Source: Rhodococcus gordoniae
GTDB lineage: Bacteria; Actinomycetota; Actinomycetes; Mycobacteriales; Mycobacteriaceae
Direction of reading: 5' to 3'
DNA length: 57,003 nucleotides
NCBI RefSeq assembly: GCF_001646655.1
Contig: NZ_LPZN01000038.1
Location: forward strand, 1 to 57,003
The notes under the pieces were generated by a model that did no database searches, was not told where the DNA came from, and saw nothing but the letters and a program-made list of their open reading frames with translations. Each line of letters opens with the position of its first letter. The stretch's first letter is position 1. A program made the position numbers and the translations under genes. Below, piece by piece: positions 46,348 through 53,635 of this stretch.

Positions 46348-46782
46348 TCAGGGAACGGTCCAGGAACCCCGGCCCGGCAGGAAGGTGATGTCGGTGGTCG
46401 TCACGACCGCCTCGATACGTCCGGAGCCGGTCTCGAACCAGGGGTATTCCCACCCTGCGGAGGGGATGGGCGGGTAGATCGGCAGGGTGACGGTGCCACG
46501 CTGTCCGGTGGTGACGTTCGTCCAGTTCACGAGGCACGGGCACCGGAAGCTGCTGCCGAATCGCGAGAAGCCGGGACGCTCGGGGTCCACACCGACGGTC
46601 ACGCCTTCGTTGACGAGGAGACCTCCCCACCCTGCGGAACCGGTGCCACCGACCGCGCCGATCACCGGGCTCAGGGTCGTAGCCGCCACAGGCTCCGCGG
46701 ACGCTGCGGGAGCGGTGACCACACCGAGCGCGAGCGCCGCGCCCAGGGCTGCCGTGAATGCGATCTTTCTCGAGGTCGTCAT
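46348..46782 (-). CDS. Small secreted protein of unknown function
   Basis: 144 residues. A clear signal peptide (MTTSRKIAFTAALGAALALG, with cleavage after AASA) precedes a Gly/Pro-rich domain with two nearby Cys in FRCPCLVNWTNVT and a Trp-rich end (GWEYPWFETG). The longer frame into 47349 is a shadow of the emb gene; ATG 46782 fits the signal peptide. It lies 50 nt after the second emb stop codon on the same strand and could be cotranscribed. No family recognised; an exported beta-rich protein. Confidence 0.8.
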   Translation of the reverse strand: MTTSRKIAFTAALGAALALGVVTAPAASAEPVAATTLSPVIGAVGGTGSAGWGGLLVNEGVTVGVDPERPGFSRFGSSFRCPCLVNWTNVTTGQRGTVTLPIYPPIPSAGWEYPWFETGSGRIEAVVTTTDITFLPGRGSWTVP

Positions 46783-46832
46783 GCCCTGTGTGTCGCCCGT
46801 CGGCGTCACTTCCGTTACTCGCGCCTCATCCG

Positions 46833-49800
46833 TCACTCGTAGACGCGCATCGGCGCGGGTTTCCACAACCCGGACCTCGTCACCTCGGTGGTGGTCAGTT
46901 CTGCCGGCTGCGCGTTGGGGTAGAAGCGCACGTACCGCTCCACCGAACCCCAGTCGCGGCCCCAGTCGTTCTCCAGGTAGGTGGGAACCTGCTCGGGTCG
47001 CGCCAGGACCTCCGCGAAGCCGAGCGGGCCACCGTTGTCGGCGGACTGCCAGGTGTCGGTCGACGACACCGCGAGCGGACGGTCGGGAAGGATCCGGTAG
47101 TTCGGCATCTCGGCGACGCCCGCCCAGTGGTCGAACGGCCGCTGGCACGGGAACTGCAGGCCCACGGCCCAGTCCAGCAGGAGCGGCTGTTCGGAACCGA
47201 GCTGGGTATCGAGTCGCTCGAGCGTCGGGACGCGCGGCGGCGTGAACGCCAGCCACTGGTCGCCGGTGAGGTTGGGGTCGTTGGCGACGATACGGACGGC
47301 GTCGACGTCGTCGGGCAGGTCGGCGAGGGGTACACGCAGGTTCCGCCACGACGGCGCAGGACCGATGTCGCGCGGCAGGTAGGTGCCCTTCGCCTCGACA
47401 CTGCCGTCGGCCTGGCGGGTGCCGTACTCGACCAGCAGCGACTGGCCGTAGGTCAGTGCCCCGGTGTCGTCGTACGACCAGATGCGCCCGGCCGCGGAGA
47501 TCACGATCAGCGGGGTCTCGTCGGTGATGTCCGGCAGTGCGTACCAGCTCGAGGTGAGCGAGGCGGGTTCCTGCACACCGTCCTGGTAGCTGCCGAGCAC
47601 CGGGGTGACGGCCGGATCGAGTCCGAAGGGCAGACGTACGGTGCTGCCGTTGACGGTCTGCTCACCCGAGCCGCCCGTGGTGCCGCCGCCCGCGCCGGTC
47701 TCGAAGGTCGGGCCGACGCTCTGGTTGTCGGTATTGCCCTGACCGGGCTTCACCTCGACGTAATCGGCGGTCAGGTCGGACGGCACGCCGTCGGGAGTGA
47801 AGCCGCGCGGCGCAGCACCGGCGAGCGGATCACCGTTCGCCGGGGGATCGGTGGGGTCGATGATCGGTTCGAGGCGCCCCTCGTCGGGGTCCGCCTCGAC
47901 GAGCACGTCGTTCGCGAGACCGCAGGTCTGACCGGCGACCGCACCGATGTTCGAGCGGGCGAGCGAGTACGCCGGGTACTGCGACACCGCGCCCTTGAGC
48001 AGCGACAACACCTCGAACAGCACCATCGCCGCGGCGACGACCGTGAGCGGCGCGGCCGCGAGGGCGCGGATCCGCCGGCCCTTCCTCGTCTCGGGCGACT
48101 CCGGCGGCGGTGCGTAGCCCTCGCGGAGGTACTGCCACGCGACGAGCACGAGGGCGAGACCGAACAGGATCAAGAACAGCGAACTGGACTGGTAGCCGCT
48201 CAGCGAGACGGTCTTGTCGAACCACGGCACGCCGTAGCTCGAGACGTACCACCAGCCGTTGATACCCGCGAACGACACCGCCAGGACGAACAGCAGTCCG
48301 GCGAGGAAGATCGTGCGGTTGCGCCGCGACCGCAACGCGCTCGCGGAGACCACCACGGCGGTGACCGTCGCGAGCGACCCGGCGATGCCTGCGTACGCCC
48401 CGAAGTGGTGGGTCCACTTCGTGGGGTTGAACATCATGAAGAAGATCGTGCCGAAGACGATGCCGAGCAGACGCCAGGTCGGGCTCACGGCGACCCCGGG
48501 GATGCGGCGGCGGCGCAGCAGCACGAACAGCGTGGTGAACAGGCACAGCAGCATGACGAGGAACGCGAAGCGGCGCGGCAGCGAACCGTCGACGGTCTGA
48601 ACCATCAGGTAGTAGTAGCGGAGGAAGTCGTTCCACCACTCCTCGTTGGGGCCGATGATGGTGCGCACGCGGGTCGCCTCGAGGACCGCGGCGAGCGTCT
48701 GATCCGAGAACACCACGACCAGCACGAGCATCCCGGCGGCACCGATCGGGGCGAGCAGCGGCAGGGTGCCGACCTCCCGGTGGCGGCGCACGATGATCCG
48801 CGTCATCGGCCGGATGCCGGCGATGAGCGCGGCGATACACATGAGGCCGGTCGGAGCCGCGGCGAGGGTGAAGGCGCCGATGAACACCGCCGTCGCGGCG
48901 GGCAGCAGACGACCGGTCGCGATGGCGCGTTCGATCGAGCACCAGGTGAGCAGCGCACCGAGCGCGACGATCGGCTCGGGCCGCAGACCGTTGTTGTACG
49001 GCAGCCAGAAGGCGAGGAAGACCAGCCCGCCGGTCCACAATGCGATGCGATTGTGCCGCACGGCCCGGCCGAGACGGGGCACCACCTCACGGCTGATGAC
49101 CATCCAGCACAGGATTCCGGCGATCAGCGCCGGGATGCGCATCCACGGGCTGGCCGTGGAGATCTTCGCGAAGGCCGCCAGCACGTCGTAGTACCAGCCG
49201 AAGGGAGCTTCGGGGACACCGAACCAGCGGAAGTAGTTGGCCATGTAGCCGGAGTTCTCCGCCGCCCTGGCCATGGTCAGCAGGTAACCGTCGTCCGAGG
49301 TGTTCGCACCGAAGAAGTGCCAGCCGACGAGCGTGACGACGACGACGACGTCGACGCCGGTGAACTTCCACCACCGGGACGGCAGGAACCGGCGGTGCCC
49401 CCGACCGTCCGTGCCGTCGAGCTTGGCCAGCGCGCCGAGCGCGAGCGCCGTCGACAGCACAGCAAGGATCATCGCGAGGGACTTCACCAGAGTCGGCGAC
49501 GACGTGAACCGGGAGTCGACGTCCACAGTGACGTCGAGGCCGGGAACGGCGGTCGGCAGGTCGCTGAACACACCGACGACGAGCGGTCGCAGGTCGCCGG
49601 TGAGCTCGCCGGCCCGCGGGTTGCCGTTCTCGTCCGAGAGGCCGACGAACTCCGCGGTGGTGCGTTCGGAGTCGGAGAAGATCCGCAGTTCGCTGCACGC
49701 ACCCGACTCGACGTCGGCGCGCGGTGCGGTCGCGACCACCACGTTGCGGTCGAGGACATCGACGTTCTCGTCGCCGACCCGTACGAACATGGCGTTGAGC

Positions 49801-50141
49801 GCGGCGTCCTGTCCGCTGGTGGGGGCGGTCGCGAGCAGCATGCCGCCGTCGGCGGGCATCCCCGCGATGGCGGTGCACGGCACGGTGGCGCGGAACTGCA
49901 GGGGGACCTGCGACATCAACGGCAGCTCGACGTCGGTCGCCGCCGCGTCCTGCGGCCACGACATCGTCGCCTCGGTCACGCGGACCGGAAGGAACGGTGT
50001 GGCCAGTGCCGAGATCATGCCGAGCAGCCCGGCGACGACGGCGACGAGCCGCGCGGTCCGGTACCGAGTGCGAAGGTCCTCGCCCATCGACCGTGGGGCG
50101 GTCGGAGTGGGCGCGGGTGAGGTCGTCACGTCGTCGGGCAC
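46833..50141 (-). CDS. emb: Arabinosyltransferase of the Emb family (distal copy)
   Basis: 1102 residues. It adds arabinofuranose from decaprenyl-phosphoryl-arabinose to arabinogalactan or lipoarabinomannan. About fifteen helices surround a GT-C site with the acidic pair D283-D284 in NTSDDGYLLTMAR, followed by GYMANYFRWFGVPEAPFGWY; the Met (residue 300) corresponds to EmbB M306, the main ethambutol-resistance position in M. tuberculosis. A C-terminal soluble carbohydrate-binding region contains LDWAVGLQFPCQRPFDHWAG and ends NDWGRDWGSVERY. GTG 50141 is 8 nt after TACCAT on the minus strand. The upstream copy is similar but clearly distinct. Confidence 0.96.
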   Translation of the reverse strand: MPDDVTTSPAPTPTAPRSMGEDLRTRYRTARLVAVVAGLLGMISALATPFLPVRVTEATMSWPQDAAATDVELPLMSQVPLQFRATVPCTAIAGMPADGGMLLATAPTSGQDAALNAMFVRVGDENVDVLDRNVVVATAPRADVESGACSELRIFSDSERTTAEFVGLSDENGNPRAGELTGDLRPLVVGVFSDLPTAVPGLDVTVDVDSRFTSSPTLVKSLAMILAVLSTALALGALAKLDGTDGRGHRRFLPSRWWKFTGVDVVVVVTLVGWHFFGANTSDDGYLLTMARAAENSGYMANYFRWFGVPEAPFGWYYDVLAAFAKISTASPWMRIPALIAGILCWMVISREVVPRLGRAVRHNRIALWTGGLVFLAFWLPYNNGLRPEPIVALGALLTWCSIERAIATGRLLPAATAVFIGAFTLAAAPTGLMCIAALIAGIRPMTRIIVRRHREVGTLPLLAPIGAAGMLVLVVVFSDQTLAAVLEATRVRTIIGPNEEWWNDFLRYYYLMVQTVDGSLPRRFAFLVMLLCLFTTLFVLLRRRRIPGVAVSPTWRLLGIVFGTIFFMMFNPTKWTHHFGAYAGIAGSLATVTAVVVSASALRSRRNRTIFLAGLLFVLAVSFAGINGWWYVSSYGVPWFDKTVSLSGYQSSSLFLILFGLALVLVAWQYLREGYAPPPESPETRKGRRIRALAAAPLTVVAAAMVLFEVLSLLKGAVSQYPAYSLARSNIGAVAGQTCGLANDVLVEADPDEGRLEPIIDPTDPPANGDPLAGAAPRGFTPDGVPSDLTADYVEVKPGQGNTDNQSVGPTFETGAGGGTTGGSGEQTVNGSTVRLPFGLDPAVTPVLGSYQDGVQEPASLTSSWYALPDITDETPLIVISAAGRIWSYDDTGALTYGQSLLVEYGTRQADGSVEAKGTYLPRDIGPAPSWRNLRVPLADLPDDVDAVRIVANDPNLTGDQWLAFTPPRVPTLERLDTQLGSEQPLLLDWAVGLQFPCQRPFDHWAGVAEMPNYRILPDRPLAVSSTDTWQSADNGGPLGFAEVLARPEQVPTYLENDWGRDWGSVERYVRFYPNAQPAELTTTEVTRSGLWKPAPMRVYE

Positions 50142-50149
50142 GGGAGTCG

Positions 50150-50155
50150 ATGGTA
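50150..50155 (-). promoter_or_regulatory. -10 hexamer for the distal emb gene
   Basis: TACCAT on the minus strand, 8 nt, then GTG 50141, in the 44-bp gap between the two emb genes. Confidence 0.5.
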
Positions 50156-50185
50156 TCCGGCGACGTGGTGTGACGGCACTCGCCC

Positions 50186-53100
50186 TTACTCCAACAGGAC
50201 CGGAACCCCGTCACGGATGCGGCCGGGTGACCACAGGCCGGAGCGGGTCGTCACGTCGGTGGCGACCTCGGCAGGGGAGGCCTCCGGATCGATCGGGAGG
50301 TACCGCTCGAGCGATCCCCAGTCGCGATCCCAGTCGTGATTCAGATAGGTGGGCACCGTCTCGGCGTTCAGCAGCAAGGGGATCCAGCCGAGCGGGCCAC
50401 CGCCGATGTCGTCCTGCCAGCCGTTCGTCGCGTCGGCCCCGACGCGGTCGGGCAGGATGCGGTACTCGGGGACCTCGGCGACACCGTTGCGGTGGCCGAA
50501 CGGACGCTGGCACGGGAAGGCGAGGCCCACCGACCAGTCGATCAGCACCGGAGCGTCGGATCCGACGACCTCCTGGAGGGTCTCCATGCGCGGCATCCGC
50601 GGCGGGGTGACCGCGACCCACTGATCGGAGGAGAGGTCACCGTCGTTCACGACGATCCGGACGGCGTCGGCGTCGGCGGGGATCGCGTCGCTCGGCACGC
50701 GCAGGTTGCGCCACGAGGGCGACGGGCCGATATCGATCGGTGCGAGCGTGGCCAGCGGCGTCACGTCGTCCCCGGACGACGATCCGAATTCCAGCACCAC
50801 GTCCTGACCGGGGGTGATGACGCCGTCGGGGTCGACATAGCGCACGCGTCCCGCGGCGGTCACGACCAGCAGCGGTGTCTCAGCGGTGCGCTCGGGCAGC
50901 GCGTACCAGCCGGACTCGAGTTCGGCCGACTGCTGCACCCCGGTGCGGTAGCTGCCGAGGACCGGGGTGGTCTGCGGGTCGAGTCCGAACGGCAGCTTCA
51001 CGGTGCTGCCGTTGATGCCTTCGTCGCTGGTGCGTCCACCCTCGGTGCCGGCGCTCGTGGAGGTGGTGGTGCCGCCCTCCTCGCTGTCGACGGTGTTGGC
51101 GCCACCGGTCGTGGTGGTCTCCGCGTCGGCCGTGAGGTCGAGCGCCACTCCGTTCGGGGTGAAACCGACGGCGGTACCGGCACCCAGGGCCTTGCCCGGA
51201 TCCCCGTCGAGGGGCTGAAGCATGGTCGCGTTCGGGTCGGTCTCCACGAGCACTTCGTCGGCGAGGGCGCAGTGGTTGCCGGTGAGCGCCGCCGCGTTCG
51301 ACTTGGCGATCGAATAGGCCGGGTACTGCGAGACCGCGCCCTTGAGCAGGGACAACACCTCGAACACCACCACCGCCGCCGCGACCAGCGTGAGCGGCGC
51401 CGACGCCAGGGCCCGCACCCTGCCGTTGCGGTCGGGGCGTGGCGTAGTGAACGGCTCGCGCAGGTGGAACCACGCGGCGAGGAGCAGTGTGAGCACCGTC
51501 AGTGCGAGCAGTGCCGTGGAGAAGGCGTGGCCGGAGATCGACGGCGGCTTGTCCCACCACGGGATGCCGTAGCTCGAGACATACCACCAGCCGTTCGAGC
51601 CGGTGAACGCCATGGCCAGGACGAACAGCACCCCGGCGGTGAACAGCGCCCGGTTGCGCGCCGAGCGGATACCGACCGCTCCCACCCCGATCGCGGCGAG
51701 CGCCGCCACCGACGCGGCCAGGCCCGCGTACACACCGAAATGGTGCGTCCACTTCGTGGGCGTGAGCATCATGAGCAGCAGCGACGCGAAGACGATGCCG
51801 AGGATGCGCCGCGAGGGTCCGATCGCGGTGCCCGGGATGCGGCCCTTGCGCAGGATCAGCATGACGCACACGACCAGGCACAACAGCATCACGAACACAC
51901 CGAACCGGCGGGCCAGCGAACCGTCGGGGGAGACGGTGAGCAGTGCGTCCCAGCGCAGCCGCTCGTCGAACCACGGCACGTTCGGGCCCACGGCCGAGCG
52001 CACACGGGTCGCCTCGAGGACCGACGCGAGCGTCTGGTCGGCGAAGACCGCGATGAGCACGACGGTGCCCGACGCGAGGATCGGTGCGAGGGGCGCGACG
52101 ACACCGACGAGATGCCGGCGCGCGACCAGCACCTTCACCAGGGGGCGCAGCCCGGCGAGGAGCGCGGCCACCGCGATCAGGCCGGTCGGGCCGGCGGCGA
52201 GCGAGAAGGCCGCGACGAGCACCGCGATCGCGGCGGGCAACATGCGTCCGGTCGCGATGGCGCGTTCGACGGAGCACCAGGTCAGCAGCGCACCGACCGC
52301 GATGATCGGCTCCGGGCGCAGGCCGTTGTTGTAGGGGAGCCAGAAGGCGAGGAAAACCAGTCCGGCCGTCCACAGCGACACCCGGCTGTGCCGGACGGCG
52401 ACACCGAGCCGGGGGATGACCTCGCGGCCGATCACCATCCAGCACAGAATCGCCGCGACCAGCGTGGGCAGACGCATCCACACACTCGAAGTCGAGACCT
52501 GCGCGAACACGACGAGCACGTCGTAGAACCATCCGAACGGCGCCTCGGGCACACCGAACCAGCGGAAGTAGTTGGCCATGTACCCGGCCTCACCGGACAC
52601 CCGCGCCATGTTGAGGATGTAGCCGTCGTCCGAAGTGTTCGCGCCGACGATATGCCAGAGCAGCAGGGTGCCCACGACCACGACGTCCACGGAGGTGAAC
52701 CGCCACCAGCGGGCCGGCAGGAACCGGCGTGCGCGGCGCCCGTCGATCCCGTCGAGTCGATGCAGGGCGACGAGCGAGACCAGCGTCGCGAGCGCGCACA
52801 CGATCATCGCGAGAAGCTTGAGGACCGTGGGGGTCGAGGTGAACCGCGAGTCGAGCTCGGCGCGCACCGACAGTCGTTCGGCGGAGTCGCCGCCGTCGGG
52901 TTGGAAGGCCTCCGCAGGGCCGGTGAGCTCGCTGAAGACCCCCACTACCTGGGGACGCTCGTCACCTTCCAGTTCGACCGTGACCGGCGGATCCGCACCC
53001 ACGATCTCGGCGGCGGTGCGTTCGGAGTTGGATGCGACGGTCACCGCCGTGCACGGCGCGTCGAGCGGCGCCGAGACGAGCACGGAGTTGCGCAGGACGG

Positions 53101-53482
53101 CCTCGATGGTGCCGGGGGCGCCGCCCTCACCGGGAACCGCCCGGATCACGAGGCCCTCGGCGGTGGCGTCGGGGGAGCCGGACGGAATGGTCGAGACGAG
53201 GGTCCCGCCGTCGGTGCCGAGCTGCGACGCCGCCGCGCACGGCACGCTCACCCGCAGTGTGAGCGGGGTGTAGGTGACGAGTGGCGCCTCGACGCTGTCG
53301 ACGGTGCCGTTCTGCGGCCACTGCAGCTCACTGATCTCCTGCCGTACCGGCAGGAAGGGCAGGCTCAGCGCCAGCACGAACCCGAGCAACCCCGACACGA
53401 TCGCGACGATCCGCGCGGTGCGGACGCGCGATGCCGGATCGGACGAATCGGTTTTCCCGGGCGAAGTGGTATCGGCTGGCAC
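50186..53482 (-). CDS. emb: Arabinosyltransferase of the Emb family (proximal copy)
   Basis: 1098 residues. It has the same architecture as its neighbour: helices, catalytic D285-D286 in NTSDDGYILNMARVSG, GYMANYFRWFGVPEAPFGWF with Met 302 at the EmbB M306 position, and the C-terminal soluble domain with DWSVGLAFPCQRPFGHRNG and DWDRDWGSLERY. Between these lies a Thr/Ser/Gly-rich linker with TTTSTSAGTEGG. The Emb type (A, B or C) cannot be decided by eye, because the mycobacterial types were not aligned. GTG 53482 lies 8 nt after TAGCAT on the minus strand. The next emb starts 44 nt after the stop. Confidence 0.96.
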   Translation of the reverse strand: MPADTTSPGKTDSSDPASRVRTARIVAIVSGLLGFVLALSLPFLPVRQEISELQWPQNGTVDSVEAPLVTYTPLTLRVSVPCAAASQLGTDGGTLVSTIPSGSPDATAEGLVIRAVPGEGGAPGTIEAVLRNSVLVSAPLDAPCTAVTVASNSERTAAEIVGADPPVTVELEGDERPQVVGVFSELTGPAEAFQPDGGDSAERLSVRAELDSRFTSTPTVLKLLAMIVCALATLVSLVALHRLDGIDGRRARRFLPARWWRFTSVDVVVVGTLLLWHIVGANTSDDGYILNMARVSGEAGYMANYFRWFGVPEAPFGWFYDVLVVFAQVSTSSVWMRLPTLVAAILCWMVIGREVIPRLGVAVRHSRVSLWTAGLVFLAFWLPYNNGLRPEPIIAVGALLTWCSVERAIATGRMLPAAIAVLVAAFSLAAGPTGLIAVAALLAGLRPLVKVLVARRHLVGVVAPLAPILASGTVVLIAVFADQTLASVLEATRVRSAVGPNVPWFDERLRWDALLTVSPDGSLARRFGVFVMLLCLVVCVMLILRKGRIPGTAIGPSRRILGIVFASLLLMMLTPTKWTHHFGVYAGLAASVAALAAIGVGAVGIRSARNRALFTAGVLFVLAMAFTGSNGWWYVSSYGIPWWDKPPSISGHAFSTALLALTVLTLLLAAWFHLREPFTTPRPDRNGRVRALASAPLTLVAAAVVVFEVLSLLKGAVSQYPAYSIAKSNAAALTGNHCALADEVLVETDPNATMLQPLDGDPGKALGAGTAVGFTPNGVALDLTADAETTTTGGANTVDSEEGGTTTSTSAGTEGGRTSDEGINGSTVKLPFGLDPQTTPVLGSYRTGVQQSAELESGWYALPERTAETPLLVVTAAGRVRYVDPDGVITPGQDVVLEFGSSSGDDVTPLATLAPIDIGPSPSWRNLRVPSDAIPADADAVRIVVNDGDLSSDQWVAVTPPRMPRMETLQEVVGSDAPVLIDWSVGLAFPCQRPFGHRNGVAEVPEYRILPDRVGADATNGWQDDIGGGPLGWIPLLLNAETVPTYLNHDWDRDWGSLERYLPIDPEASPAEVATDVTTRSGLWSPGRIRDGVPVLLE

Positions 53483-53490
53483 AAGCGTCG

Positions 53491-53496
53491 ATGCTA
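53491..53496 (-). promoter_or_regulatory. -10 hexamer for leaderless proximal emb gene
   Basis: TAGCAT on the minus strand, 8 nt, then GTG 53482. Confidence 0.6.
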
Positions 53497-53621
53497 GGCG
53501 AGTCGAGTCACGGGGCCGGCGCGTGCCACTGCGCGAGCGCCGCGGTGGCAGGGCCGCCGCACTCCTGCCGGCGCACTTCCGCGGTTCTGCCCGACCACCT
53601 CCGGCACGGCGTTTCCGCCAC

Positions 53622-53627
53622 TAGCAT
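53622..53627 (+). promoter_or_regulatory. -10 hexamer for leaderless FAD/Fe-S oxidoreductase gene
   Basis: TAGCAT, 8 nt, then ATG 53636. It is the same hexamer and spacing as the divergent emb promoter. Confidence 0.6.
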
Positions 53628-53635
53628 CGCTGTCT

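Noticed and set aside
46758-53497. Two plus-strand frames of over 1000 codons across the emb genes
   Set aside because: Both are antisense to full Emb proteins and have the composition of mirrored GC-rich codons.
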